This document shows positions 9,181-18,243 of a stretch of DNA of 37,283 nt, in pieces. The position numbers and the translations under genes are program-made. The stretch spans positions 1 through 37,283 of the forward strand of contig JBQTGY010000042.1 in the NCBI GenBank assembly GCA_052390415.1, in the 5' to 3' direction. Within the stretch, counting starts at the first letter, position 1; each line of letters begins with the position of its first letter. The stretch comes from JANNWF01 sp052390415. Its GTDB lineage: Bacteria; Pseudomonadota; Gammaproteobacteria; Xanthomonadales; Xanthomonadaceae. Under the pieces are notes generated by a model. That model had not been told where the DNA came from. It did no database searches and saw only the letters and a list, made by a program, of their open reading frames with translations.

Positions 9181-12038
9181 GCGTTATGCACGATTACAAA
9201 GCCAGCATCCACCTGCCGGAAACGGCGTTCCCGATGCGTGGCGATCTGCCCAAGCGGGAGCCAGACACGCTGGCGCGCTGGGAGCGAGATGGCCTGTACG
9301 GGCAGATTCGCGAACACGCAAAAGGTCGGCCGCTGTTTGTGCTGCATGACGGCCCACCGTATGCCAATGGCGCGATTCACCTGGGTCATGCGGTCAACAA
9401 GATCCTCAAAGACGTCATCGTCAAATCGAAGCTGTTGGCGGGCTTCGACGCGCCTTACGTGCCCGGTTGGGATTGCCACGGCCTGCCCATCGAACATGCG
9501 GTGGAAAAGAAACACGGCAAGGTTGGAACCAAGCTCGATCCGGCGGCGTTTCGGGTCAAGTGTCGCGAGTACGCCGCTGAGCAGATCGACGGTCAGCGCA
9601 GCGACTTCAAGCGTCTCGGCGTACTCGGTGATTGGGAAAATCCCTATCGGACCATGGACTTCCGCTTCGAGGCCGACACCGTTCGCGCTTTGGCGAAGAT
9701 CGTCGCCAACGGCCATTTGAGTCGTGGTGCCAAGCCGGTGCATTGGTGCTTCGATTGTGGTTCGGCATTGGCCGAAGCCGAGATCGAATACGCCGACAAG
9801 ACCTCGCCACAGGTCGATGTCGCCTATGACGCGCTTGATCCACTTGAGCTGGCAGGGAAATTTGCGGTCAGCGTCACGACGGATGACATTGTTTCGGTGC
9901 CTATCTGGACCACCACACCATGGACGCTGCCTGCCAGTCTGGCGGTCACGCTGGGCGCCGAACTTGAGTACGCATTGGTCGACGGTCCGCGTCGCGAGGG
10001 TCGTCGTCTGCTGTTGGTGGTGGCGGTTGAACTGGTGGATCGCGTGCTGGCGCGCTATGGCATCGAGCATGCGAATGAACTCGGACGGGTGCGCGGCAAG
10101 GCGCTGGAACACGTGCGCTTGCGCCATCCTTTTTACGAGCGCGAAATCCCGCTGATCCTTGGCGATCACGTCAGCGCCGAAGAAGGCACCGGCGCTGTAC
10201 ACACTGCTCCCGGCCATGGACAGGAAGACTTCATCGTCGGCCAGCAATACGGTCTGCTTGAGCAGTACACCGCCGCAGAAATGAACCCGCTGGGCGGCAA
10301 TGGTGTGTATCTGCCAGGCACGCCGCTCGTGGCCGGCCAGTTCATCTGGAAGGCCAACGACAGCATCACGACCCTGTTGCGCGAGCGCGGCGTGCTGCTG
10401 GCAAGCGGCAGCTTGTTGCACAGCTATCCGCACTGTTGGCGGCACAAGACGCCGGTGGCATTCCGCGCCACGCCGCAATGGTTCATCTCGATGGAGCAGG
10501 CCGGCTTGCGCGACAAGGCGTTGGCTGCGATTGCCGCTATCGGCAGAGCCGGTGGCTGGTTCCCCGAGTGGGGCGAAGCGCGCATCCACTCGATGATCGC
10601 CGGCCGCCCCGACTGGTGCATCAGCCGTCAGCGCACCTGGGGTGTGCCGATTGCGCTGTTCATCCACAAGGTCACCGGCGAACCGCATCCGCGTTCGGTT
10701 GAATTGATGCACGCCGTGGCGGAGCACATCGAACGCGGTGGAGTCGACGCGTGGTACGCCTTGGATGCCAGCGAGCTGCTGGGTTCGGAGGTGGCCGAGT
10801 ACGACAAGAGCAGCGACATTCTGGATGTCTGGTTTGACTCGGGCGTCACCCACGAAGCGGTGTTGGCGGCGCGCGGATTGGGCAAACCGGCAGACCTGTA
10901 TCTCGAAGGCTCCGATCAACATCGCGGCTGGTTTCAAAGCTCGTTGCTGACCGGCATCGGCATCGATGCAGCCGCGCCGTATCGGCAAGTGCTGACGCAC
11001 GGGTTCACGGTGGACCAGCACGGACGCAAGATGTCGAAGTCCATCGGCAACGTCATCCTTCCGCAAGAAGTGATGGACAAGCTGGGTGCGGATGTCCTGC
11101 GCCTGTGGGTGGCCTCGACCGACTACCGCAACGAGATCGCGGTCAGCGATGAAATCCTCAAGCGCAGCGCGGACGCGTATCGACGCATTCGCAATACCGC
11201 GCGCTTCTTGCTAGGCAATCTCGACGGATTCAATCCGGCGGAACACGCGGTCGCCGCTGCCGACATGTTGCTGCTGGATCGTTGGGTGCTGGCCCGCGCA
11301 CATGCGTTACAGGCCGACATCACGGCGGCCTATACGCGGTACGACTTCGCCGCCATCGTGCAAGCACTGTCCAATTTCTGCACCGTCGATCTGGGCTCGC
11401 TGTATCTGGATGTCACCAAGGATCGGCTGTACACGATGCGGGAGAACAGTCTCGGTCGGCGCTCGGCGCAGACCGCGATGTGGCATATCGCGCATGCGTT
11501 TGCGCGCTGGATCGCGCCGATCCTGTCGTTCACCGCCGACGAGATGTGGCAGTTCTTGCCCGGCGAACGCGCCGATGATGTGCTGTTCACCACCTGGTAC
11601 GACTGCCTGTCGTCCATGCCCGCCGATGCAGCGTTGAGCGTGGCCGATATCGAGCAGCTGATGGCATTGCGCATCGCGGTTTCCCGCGTGCTGGAACCGA
11701 TGCGTGCGGCGGGCGCGATTGGTGCCTCGTTGCAGGCGGAGGTGACGCTGTATCTGGACGAGGCCAGCTTGCAGCGACTGGCCAGTGTGGCCGACGAACT
11801 GCGATTCTTCTTCATTACCTCGCGGCTGAGCATGGCGCCCATGTCACATAAACCCGATTCTGCGTTGCGGGCGGATGGTGCCGAAGCCTGGATCGTTGCC
11901 ACGGCAACGGAGAATGCCAAGTGCGTTCGTTGCTGGCACTACGTCGATGACATCGGCGGTCACGCCGAACACCCGGAAATTTGCGGTCGCTGCGTCGAAA
12001 ACGTGCAGGGTGTCGGCGAAGTGCGGCGCTGGTTCTAG
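9177..12038 (+). CDS. ileS: Isoleucyl-tRNA synthetase
   Basis: Class Ia aminoacyl-tRNA synthetase that charges tRNA-Ile and edits Val. It is 953 residues from a GTG at 9177 overlapping the ribF stop; an ATG at 9186 is the alternative. HLGH (68-71) and KMSKS (618-622) are the two catalytic signatures; the CP1 editing domain lies between them. The C-terminus has a zinc-binding CVRCWHY...CGRCVENV module, as in bacterial-type IleRS. It sits between ribF and lspA as in many gammaproteobacteria. A long antisense open frame within it is a shadow of the codon usage. Confidence 0.98.
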   Translation: MSVMHDYKASIHLPETAFPMRGDLPKREPDTLARWERDGLYGQIREHAKGRPLFVLHDGPPYANGAIHLGHAVNKILKDVIVKSKLLAGFDAPYVPGWDCHGLPIEHAVEKKHGKVGTKLDPAAFRVKCREYAAEQIDGQRSDFKRLGVLGDWENPYRTMDFRFEADTVRALAKIVANGHLSRGAKPVHWCFDCGSALAEAEIEYADKTSPQVDVAYDALDPLELAGKFAVSVTTDDIVSVPIWTTTPWTLPASLAVTLGAELEYALVDGPRREGRRLLLVVAVELVDRVLARYGIEHANELGRVRGKALEHVRLRHPFYEREIPLILGDHVSAEEGTGAVHTAPGHGQEDFIVGQQYGLLEQYTAAEMNPLGGNGVYLPGTPLVAGQFIWKANDSITTLLRERGVLLASGSLLHSYPHCWRHKTPVAFRATPQWFISMEQAGLRDKALAAIAAIGRAGGWFPEWGEARIHSMIAGRPDWCISRQRTWGVPIALFIHKVTGEPHPRSVELMHAVAEHIERGGVDAWYALDASELLGSEVAEYDKSSDILDVWFDSGVTHEAVLAARGLGKPADLYLEGSDQHRGWFQSSLLTGIGIDAAAPYRQVLTHGFTVDQHGRKMSKSIGNVILPQEVMDKLGADVLRLWVASTDYRNEIAVSDEILKRSADAYRRIRNTARFLLGNLDGFNPAEHAVAAADMLLLDRWVLARAHALQADITAAYTRYDFAAIVQALSNFCTVDLGSLYLDVTKDRLYTMRENSLGRRSAQTAMWHIAHAFARWIAPILSFTADEMWQFLPGERADDVLFTTWYDCLSSMPADAALSVADIEQLMALRIAVSRVLEPMRAAGAIGASLQAEVTLYLDEASLQRLASVADELRFFFITSRLSMAPMSHKPDSALRADGAEAWIVATATENAKCVRCWHYVDDIGGHAEHPEICGRCVENVQGVGEVRRWF

Positions 12039-12115
12039 AAAATGCGAGAAGGCAAGTCGTGCCGCTCATACCCGTAGCCGTGTCAGCCACCAAGACCCAA
12101 TGCCAATGGGTCGTC

Positions 12116-12195
12116 ATTCCCGCGTAGGCGGGAATCCAGTGGACTTGAGAGGATTGGCAGCTTCAGCGCGACTGGATCCCCGCCTACGCGGGGAT
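12116..12195. repeat. Paired REP-like palindromes (inverted pair)
   Basis: Two 25-base arms, 12116-12140 and 12171-12195, are inverted copies of each other with two differences. Each arm is itself a hairpin: ATTCCCGC-GTAG-GCGGGAAT and ATCCCCGC-CTAC-GCGGGGAT. The two differences pair with each other inside each arm, so both stems stay perfect. A 30-base spacer separates them. This is the form of a REP/BIME-like or small MITE element, in the ileS-lspA gap. Confidence 0.85.
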
Positions 12196-12275
12196 TACGA
12201 GCATTCCGAGGCCGACCGACAACTCGAATCCGTTTCCTGTGAGCGAACACCTGAGTGCGAGAAATCCGAGAACCC

Positions 12276-12797
12276 ATGAGCAACTCCCATCGCCCCAACG
12301 CGCTGCCTTGGCTGTTGCTCTCGGCGCTGATCATCGCGCTCGATCTATGGACCAAGCACATCGCGCTCAGCCAGTTGCAGCCAGGCGTGTCGGTCGCCTT
12401 CATTGAAGGCTGGTGGGATTGGACGCTCACCTTCAACCCTGGCGCGGCTTTCAGCTTTCTGGGCGATGCCTCGGGTTGGCAACGGTGGTTGTTTGCCGGT
12501 CTGGCACTGGTGATCAGCGGCATGCTGAGTTTCTGGCTGACCCGCACGCCACGCAATGATTGGCAACAGGCGTTGCCGTATGCCTTGATCGTCGGCGGGG
12601 CATTGGGCAACTTCGTGGATCGCCTGCGCTGCGCGCATCCGCTGCATTGCGGCGAAGTCGTCGATTTCGTTGATTGGTACTGGCGCAGCCACCATTGGCC
12701 TGCTTTCAACATCGCTGACGCCTCCATAGTTGGCGGAGCGATTGGCTTGCTACTGTTCGGGCTGTTTGTGCCAGGCAAAAAGGAGGGCGGCAAATGA
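12276..12797 (+). CDS. lspA: Lipoprotein signal peptidase II
   Basis: Inner-membrane aspartic protease that removes signal peptides from prolipoproteins. It is 173 residues from the ATG at 12276 (MSNSHRPNALPWLLL); an in-frame GTG lies seven codons upstream. Four membrane segments are visible. The catalytic Asp regions are present: GNFVDRLR and FNIADASIVGG. The stop overlaps the ispH ATG (ATGA), so the two are coupled. The gap to ileS is filled by a REP-like pair that may separate transcripts or adjust mRNA stability. Confidence 0.96.
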   Translation: MSNSHRPNALPWLLLSALIIALDLWTKHIALSQLQPGVSVAFIEGWWDWTLTFNPGAAFSFLGDASGWQRWLFAGLALVISGMLSFWLTRTPRNDWQQALPYALIVGGALGNFVDRLRCAHPLHCGEVVDFVDWYWRSHHWPAFNIADASIVGGAIGLLLFGLFVPGKKEGGK

Positions 12798-13762
12798 GCA
12801 AGGCTCTGGGCCAGCAAATCCTGCTAGCCAACCCGCGCGGCTTTTGTGCCGGCGTTGACCGTGCCATCGAAATCGTCAAGCGCGCGCTGGATACCTTGGG
12901 TGCGCCGATCTACGTCCGCCACGAAGTTGTCCATAACCGATTCGTGGTGGAAGACCTGCGCGCGCGCGGCGCGGTATTCGTCGAAGAACTCGATGAAGTG
13001 CCCGACGGTGCCACCGTGATTTTCAGTGCGCATGGCGTCTCGCAGGCGGTCCGACAGGAAGCGGATCGGCGTGAGCTGAAGGTTTTCGATGCCACCTGCC
13101 CGCTGGTGACCAAGGTGCACATCGAGGTCAGTCGACACTGTCGGGCGGGACGTGACGTGGTTCTCATTGGTCACGCCGGACATCCCGAAGTCGAAGGCAC
13201 CATGGGTCAGTGGAGCGCCGAACGCGGCAGCGGAGCGATTCACCTGGTCGAGAGCGTGGAGGATGTGGCCAAGCTTGAAGTGCAGCAACCCGAGCATTTC
13301 GCCTACACCACACAAACCACGCTGTCGGTGGACGACACGCGTTTGGTCATTGCCGCCTTGCGCGAGCGCTTCCCCAGGATCGAAGGCCCGCGCCACGACG
13401 ACATCTGTTATGCCACCCAGAACCGGCAGGACGCCGTGCGCGAGTTGGCCAGACGCTGCGATCTGGTATTGGTCGTGGGCTCGGCCAACAGCTCGAATTC
13501 CAATCGCCTGCGCGAATTGGCCGAACGCGAAGGCAGTCAGGCACAACTGATCGATGGTGCCGAAGACATCGACCCGACCTGGCTGGATGGAAAGCGCGCC
13601 ATCGGCGTCACCGCCGGTGCATCGGCGCCGGAAGTGTTGGTGGAAGGTGTGTTGGCTCGTCTGCAATCGCTCGGGGCGGACGCCGCCGTGGAGCTTGAGG
13701 GCAAGCAGGAAAACATCGTGTTTGCCCTGCCGAAAGGCCTGCGTGTGGTAATGGTCGATTGA
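12794..13762 (+). CDS. ispH: IspH/LytB, HMBPP reductase
   Basis: Last enzyme of the MEP isoprenoid pathway, converting HMBPP to IPP and DMAPP. It is 322 residues. The three [4Fe-4S] ligands are at Cys18 (NPRGFCAGV), Cys102 (DATCPLV) and Cys205 (DDICYATQN). The substrate-binding HPEVEGT (130-136) and SANSSNSNRL segments are intact. It is translationally coupled to lspA. It ends 149 bp before the tRNA gene with no obvious terminator between. Confidence 0.98.
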   Translation: MSKALGQQILLANPRGFCAGVDRAIEIVKRALDTLGAPIYVRHEVVHNRFVVEDLRARGAVFVEELDEVPDGATVIFSAHGVSQAVRQEADRRELKVFDATCPLVTKVHIEVSRHCRAGRDVVLIGHAGHPEVEGTMGQWSAERGSGAIHLVESVEDVAKLEVQQPEHFAYTTQTTLSVDDTRLVIAALRERFPRIEGPRHDDICYATQNRQDAVRELARRCDLVLVVGSANSSNSNRLRELAEREGSQAQLIDGAEDIDPTWLDGKRAIGVTAGASAPEVLVEGVLARLQSLGADAAVELEGKQENIVFALPKGLRVVMVD

Positions 13763-13911
13763 CCGCCTCCAACCCCCGCGCCTACACTGCGCGCCCGCGC
13801 CGCGATGCGCGGTACCTGCATTCGCAAGATCACTGTCGCGAAGGCAGGGCGCAATAACCGCAGGGTTTAACCCCGAAACACCGGGTCGCACCGACTCGTA
13901 CGTAAGAAATT

Positions 13912-13987
13912 GCCGGAATAGCTCAGTTGGTAGAGCGCGTCATTCGTAATGATGAGGTCGTAGGTTCGATTCCTATTTCCGGCACCA
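13912..13987 (+). tRNA. tRNA-Thr(CGU)
   Basis: A 76-base cloverleaf with encoded CCA. The acceptor stem is GCCGGAA/UUCCGGC, the anticodon stem CGUCA/UGAUG with loop UUCGUAA (anticodon CGU, reads ACG Thr codons), and the T arm GUAGG-UUCGAUU-CCUAU. All stems pair, with two G-U pairs. It is a single tRNA gene, with no integrase or att-like duplication of its 3' end seen nearby. Confidence 0.97.
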
Positions 13988-14004
13988 GATCACCGTCCCA
14001 AACA

Positions 14005-14026
14005 GGCAGGTAGCCACCAACCTGCC
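14005..14026. other. Stem-loop downstream of tRNA-Thr
   Basis: GGCAGGT (14005-14011) and ACCTGCC (14020-14026) form a perfect 7-bp stem with an 8-nt loop, 18 bases after the tRNA 3' end. No U-tract follows, so it may be a processing or weak termination structure. The rest of 14027-14256 shows nothing I can support. Confidence 0.4.
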
Positions 14027-14256
14027 AGCGGGCTCAACGCGGATGCTTTCCTCCGCTGGCCACTCGTGATTCAACCTGTTGCGCTGATGTGGCGGTGCGT
14101 CGGTCAAGCGGCCATCGCGCAATCTGGCAGCGGTTCAACATGCCAACAGAGCCCGCACGCGGCAGACGGAAAGCGTCGCTATCGGCGAACTTCGTCACAC
14201 ATTGCGGACGAGTATCGTAAACTTCGGCAGTTGACCGCCGCCCACGGCGTCGCGAA

Positions 14257-15468
14257 ATGCATCACCACGCCTCCGACGCCGCTAACTCCGGGAAGATGAC
14301 TCAGCAAACCATCCAAGCAAAGTCGCTGATCGAACCGGTCTATCAGATTCCCGGTTACGAGTTGGGCGCCAAGATCGGCCAGGGCGGCATGGCGTCGGTC
14401 TATGTGGCCGTGCAGCGCTCGCTGGATCGCAAGGTCGCCATCAAGGTGATGCGCCAGCTGGGTGATGGCAGCGAGGAGAAGCGCTTTCTCAACGAAGGCC
14501 GGACGATGGCGCGCCTGCCGCACCCCAACATCGTGGGTGTGTTCGACATTTCGCAGGGCGATGGCATCAGCTATATCGCGATGGAGTTGCTTGACGGAGG
14601 CTCGCTTTCGGACCGCATGAAGGACGGCTTGGTGTTGTCCGAGGCGATTGCGGTCGTCGTACAGATTGCTGATGCGCTGCAGTTTGCGCACGACAATGGC
14701 GTGGTCCATCGTGATCTGAAGCCCGGCAACATCCTGTTTCGTGGCAAGAAGACGCCGGTGTTGACCGATTTTGGCATCGCCCGGGTTGCCGGTTCGGATG
14801 CCATGCGGCTGACCCAAACCGGCATGATGATCGGCACACCGACGTACATGAGTCCGGAGCAGGCGCAAGCGGGACCGGTCGATGGCCGCACCGATCAATA
14901 CTCGCTGGGTGTGATGTTTTACGAGTTGCTCGCGCGCAAGGTCTTGTTTGATTTTGAGACGCCGATGCAAGTGGCCTATGCGCATGTCAATACGCCGCCG
15001 CCTCGGTTGCCCGATCGCGTGGCATTCGCCCAGCCCATCCTGGATCGGATGTTGGCGAAAAATCCCAAGGATCGTTACCCGGATCTGACGGCATTCGCGC
15101 GCGAGCTGCGCGGCCTGCTGACCGCCAACGACGCGCTGCAGCAAAGGCTCAGCGTGGACCCAGGCCACAGCGTTTCCGAGCGCCTGCGTGCGCTCGGATT
15201 TTCGGATGCGCAAATGGAAACCGGGCCTACCGCTGTGCCCGTGCTGCGGCCGGCAACGGATGTCGCGCCTGTGGTCTTGGCCAATCAATTGTTGGAAAAT
15301 TCCAGCCTGCGCTTGGAGCCGATCAAGGACGACTGGCGCAAACGTCCCGCCGCTTCGTCGGTGGAACTCGGGCCCAAGCCGGTGCCGATGTGGATACGCC
15401 AGGCGGGAGTGGGCTTTGTATTGGTCGTACTTGCAGCCGTGCTGTGGGAACTTCTGAAGACTCAATAG
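14257..15468 (+). CDS. Membrane-anchored Ser/Thr protein kinase (PknB-type)
   Basis: Hanks-type kinase of 403 residues. The kinase domain spans about 34-290: glycine loop IGQGGMASV, Lys63 in VAIKVM, HRD at 151-153 (HRDLKPGN), DFG at 171-173, SPE at 199-201. A C-terminal hydrophobic segment (about 378-399, VGFVLVVLAAVLW) would tether it to the inner membrane, leaving only a few residues outside, so it lacks a PASTA or other sensor domain. The start could instead be the ATG at 14296, giving 390 residues; neither has a good SD. No partner phosphatase or obvious substrate is adjacent, so the target is unknown. Confidence 0.9.
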   Translation: MHHHASDAANSGKMTQQTIQAKSLIEPVYQIPGYELGAKIGQGGMASVYVAVQRSLDRKVAIKVMRQLGDGSEEKRFLNEGRTMARLPHPNIVGVFDISQGDGISYIAMELLDGGSLSDRMKDGLVLSEAIAVVVQIADALQFAHDNGVVHRDLKPGNILFRGKKTPVLTDFGIARVAGSDAMRLTQTGMMIGTPTYMSPEQAQAGPVDGRTDQYSLGVMFYELLARKVLFDFETPMQVAYAHVNTPPPRLPDRVAFAQPILDRMLAKNPKDRYPDLTAFARELRGLLTANDALQQRLSVDPGHSVSERLRALGFSDAQMETGPTAVPVLRPATDVAPVVLANQLLENSSLRLEPIKDDWRKRPAASSVELGPKPVPMWIRQAGVGFVLVVLAAVLWELLKTQ

Positions 15469-15543
15469 ACCGCTTGATGGGGCCGTATTGAGTCGCAGTC
15501 GCCACCGCTTTTCCCCGCAGCCCGTCACTGGCCAGAGAATCAC

Positions 15544-16920
15544 GTGAGCAAAAACCGACCGCGTACCGCGCATGTCTGCAGCGCATGCGGCGCCAGCTAT
15601 GGCAAATGGCAAGGTCAATGCGGTGAATGCGGCGCTTGGAATACCCTGTCCGAGTTGGTCGTTGAGCCCGCGGGCGCGGCATCTACTGGACGCCGCGCGA
15701 GCTGGGTAGGCGACGCGGCGGGCGCACGGGTTGCCCCGCTCGCCGATGTGCCCGCCGAGGTGGATGCACGTCGCTCGACCGGCATCGCTGAACTGGATCG
15801 TGTGCTCGGTGGCGGTTTGGTTTCCGGCTCAGTCGTCCTGATCGGGGGCGACCCTGGCATTGGCAAGTCCACCTTGTTGTTGCAAGCCATGGCCCTGCTC
15901 GGGCGCGACCCGCCAGTGTTGTACGTGACCGGCGAAGAATCGTTGGCGCAGGTGGCGGCACGAGCGACTCGGCTTGGGCTGCCGATCGAGGGACTACTGG
16001 CTCTGGCCGAAACCAGCATCGAGCGGGTTCTCGAACATGCGTCCAAGCTGCGCCCGAAAGTGATGGTGGCCGATTCAATCCAGACACTTTGGACGGAAGA
16101 ACTCACCGCTGCGCCGGGATCGGTCAGTCAGGTGCGAGAATCCGCCGCCCGCTTGGTGCGCTTTGCCAAGGAGACCGGGACCAGCGTCTTTCTGGTCGGC
16201 CACGTCACCAAGGAAGGCGGCATCGCCGGGCCGCGCGTGCTGGAGCACATGGTCGATGCCGTGCTGTATTTCGAGGGCGACAGCGGCTCGCGTTTTCGCG
16301 TCCTGCGCGCGTTCAAGAATCGCTTCGGTGCCGTCAACGAACTCGGCGTGTTCGCGATGTCTGACCGCGGGCTGCGCGAAGTGTCGAATCCCTCGGCCAT
16401 TTTTCTGTCTGGAAGCGGCACGCCGCAGCCCGGAAGCGCGGTCACGGTGACCCGTGAGGGCACTCGGCCGCTGTTGGTTGAGGTGCAGGCCTTGGTGGAT
16501 TCATCGCCACTATCCAATCCGCGCCGGGTCGCCATCGGTCTGGATCAGAATCGGTTGGCGATGCTGCTGGCGGTGTTGCACCGGCATGGCGGTATCGTCA
16601 CTTCGGATCAGGATGTGTTCGTCAACGTGGTCGGCGGCATTCGCTTGCAGGAAACCGCCGCCGATCTGCCGCTGCTGCTGGCGGTGCTTTCATCGCTGCG
16701 TGACAAGCCCATCGCAGCGGGCACGATTGCGTTTGCCGAAGTCGGATTGGCGGGCGAGCTGCGGCCCGTGCCCAATGGCGAGGAACGTTTGAAGGAAGCG
16801 GCCACGCACGGTTTTACGCGCGCCATCGTGGCTCAAGCCAACGCACCGAAGTCTCAGAAATTCAAAGGCCTGGAAGTGATTGCGGTGGCGCGATTGGCCG
16901 ACGCGATGCAGGCGATCTGA
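15544..16920 (+). CDS. radA: RadA, DNA repair ATPase
   Basis: RecA-like helicase involved in branch migration of recombination intermediates. It is 458 residues from a GTG start. The N-terminal C4 zinc finger is CSAC(12-15)...CGEC(26-29). Walker A is GGDPGIGKST, the RadA-specific KNRFG motif is present (KNRFGAVNELG), and the C-terminus is a Lon-like domain. It lies 75 bp after the kinase gene; no functional link is implied. Confidence 0.97.
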   Translation: MSKNRPRTAHVCSACGASYGKWQGQCGECGAWNTLSELVVEPAGAASTGRRASWVGDAAGARVAPLADVPAEVDARRSTGIAELDRVLGGGLVSGSVVLIGGDPGIGKSTLLLQAMALLGRDPPVLYVTGEESLAQVAARATRLGLPIEGLLALAETSIERVLEHASKLRPKVMVADSIQTLWTEELTAAPGSVSQVRESAARLVRFAKETGTSVFLVGHVTKEGGIAGPRVLEHMVDAVLYFEGDSGSRFRVLRAFKNRFGAVNELGVFAMSDRGLREVSNPSAIFLSGSGTPQPGSAVTVTREGTRPLLVEVQALVDSSPLSNPRRVAIGLDQNRLAMLLAVLHRHGGIVTSDQDVFVNVVGGIRLQETAADLPLLLAVLSSLRDKPIAAGTIAFAEVGLAGELRPVPNGEERLKEAATHGFTRAIVAQANAPKSQKFKGLEVIAVARLADAMQAI

Positions 16921-16962
16921 AGTCAGCGTGCGCGCAACAGGACGCAGAGGTGCCGACGGCGG

Positions 16963-17337
16963 CTATTGACCCAGCATCGACAGCTCGCGATTCAGCGCGC
17001 TGGTGCTGCCCAAATTCAGCTCAATCATGCGCTTGAGTTCAGTGAAGCTATCCAGATCGACCTTGTGACAGGCGAATGCGAGGTCGCGCTCGCCGGCGCG
17101 CACCAGTTTGACGGCCATGGCGATGATCGGACCATTCTCCAGGCGCAAATCCAGTCGAAACAGCTTGCCCGCCTCGCCGACAAATCCTTCGGGACGAGTC
17201 ACCATCGCGCCGCGCAGCGACACGTCGATCAAGCCTGTGGTCCACATTGCCGTTCCCGAGTACACGCGCACGCTGGCCACCATCGAGAACCGGTGGTGAC
17301 GTCGACGCTCACGCGATTCAGCGCTATCCGGACTCAT
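16963..17337 (-). CDS. PilZ-domain protein
   Basis: A 124-residue single-domain PilZ protein. The c-di-GMP binding signatures are present: RxxxR at about 12-16 (within RRRHHR) and DxSxxG at 38-43 (DVSLRG). It is therefore predicted to bind c-di-GMP and act as a receptor, perhaps for motility or exopolysaccharide. The ATG at 17337 overlaps the stop of the upstream CcsA-like gene (ATGA), implying coupled translation. The frame is open far upstream, but that is an overlap with the membrane-protein gene and not part of this protein. Confidence 0.88.
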   Translation of the reverse strand: MSPDSAESRERRRHHRFSMVASVRVYSGTAMWTTGLIDVSLRGAMVTRPEGFVGEAGKLFRLDLRLENGPIIAMAVKLVRAGERDLAFACHKVDLDSFTELKRMIELNLGSTSALNRELSMLGQ

Positions 17338-18146
17338 GAATTGCCGCGCATCAACACCAACTCCAGCACAAACTTGCTGCCGAAAAATGCCAGCAGCAAC
17401 AAGCCCATCGCCGCAAGCGTCATGCGTACCGCGCGACCGCCACGCCATCCGTAGCGGGCGCGTCCGACCAGCAGCGCGCCAAACACCAACCAGGACAACA
17501 CGCTGAGCACGGTCTTGTGCATCAGATGTTGGGCCAACAAATTGTCGACAAACAGGGCGCCGGTCAGCAATGCGGCACTCAGCAAGCCGAATCCCACCGC
17601 GATGGTGCGAAACAGCAGCGTTTCCAGCTCGGTCAGCGGAGGCAACCAACGTAAAAGCGGTGCGTCCAACTGGCGCCGGCGTAGCGCTCCTTCTTGCAGC
17701 ATCAGCATTACGGCCAACAGCGCCGCGACGGCCAACGTTGCGAATGCCAGCAGCGCCAGCAATGCATGCAATTGCAAGCGCCAATCGAGTGCTTGGGCGG
17801 GGCCGCTGCCTTGCAGGGCATATATCCCTGCACCGAAGGCGGCGAGCGGATAGACGACGCCACCCAGCGCATCGAATCGTCGGTTGGATGCGACTGCAGT
17901 GCTGAGCAAGGCCATCCCAAGCAAGACCAACGAGAGCGCCGCGAAGAAGCGCAGATCGACGCCGCCGACCGAGCGCCATGCGCCAGCGTGTACGCCGAAG
18001 TGGGCGAGGGTAGCCAGACTACCCAAGAGCAGTGCCAATCGATGGCCTGAAGTGCCCGGAACGCTGCTAGTGACCACCGGTGCACGGCCGAGCAGCCAGG
18101 AGGCAATCAAGTAGAGGCCGATGGCAGTGCTGGCGAAGGCAATCAT
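17334..18146 (-). CDS. CcsA/YpjD-like cytochrome assembly-family membrane protein
   Basis: A 270-residue polytopic membrane protein with about eight hydrophobic segments, starting MIAFASTAIGLYLIASWLLG. It resembles the cytochrome c assembly protein family that includes YpjD, which in E. coli also sits divergently beside ffh; that synteny supports the call. A role in haem handling is family-level inference. The frame extends upstream to 18410 but overlaps ffh there, so 18146 is chosen. The gene is coupled to the PilZ gene. Confidence 0.85.
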   Translation of the reverse strand: MIAFASTAIGLYLIASWLLGRAPVVTSSVPGTSGHRLALLLGSLATLAHFGVHAGAWRSVGGVDLRFFAALSLVLLGMALLSTAVASNRRFDALGGVVYPLAAFGAGIYALQGSGPAQALDWRLQLHALLALLAFATLAVAALLAVMLMLQEGALRRRQLDAPLLRWLPPLTELETLLFRTIAVGFGLLSAALLTGALFVDNLLAQHLMHKTVLSVLSWLVFGALLVGRARYGWRGGRAVRMTLAAMGLLLLAFFGSKFVLELVLMRGNS

Positions 18147-18205
18147 CGGCCGGAGTGTCGCATACCAAGCGAACGCGGCGAACCGGGTCTTGTGAGCCGC
18201 TGCGT

Positions 18206-18211
18206 TATACT
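18206..18211 (+). promoter_or_regulatory. Candidate -10 box of ffh
   Basis: TATACT 32 bp before the ffh ATG, followed by a GC-rich discriminator. No convincing -35 at 16-18 bp. It is the same hexamer used at rplU, rpsP and rplS. Confidence 0.45.
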
Positions 18212-18243
18212 CCGCGGCCCCTTGCCGCCCAGATTCGCCCCGC

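Noticed and set aside
9159..11066. Long antisense open frame (635 codons) opposite ileS
   Set aside because: It lies wholly within ileS, contains no recognisable domain, and is of the kind produced by the codon bias of a GC-rich gene. IleRS motifs on the plus strand are unambiguous.
12824..13891. Antisense open frame opposite ispH
   Set aside because: Shadow of the ispH codon usage; ispH is certain from its cysteine ligands.
13912..13987. tRNA-Thr as an integration site of a mobile element
   Set aside because: No integrase gene or repeated tRNA 3' end is seen within the window.
14179..15618. Long antisense open frame opposite the kinase gene
   Set aside because: No domain features; the plus-strand kinase has full catalytic motifs.
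16963..17979. 338-codon frame extending the PilZ gene upstream
   Set aside because: The upstream part overlaps the CcsA-like gene in another frame; the ATGA overlap at 17334-17337 gives a normal-length PilZ protein.
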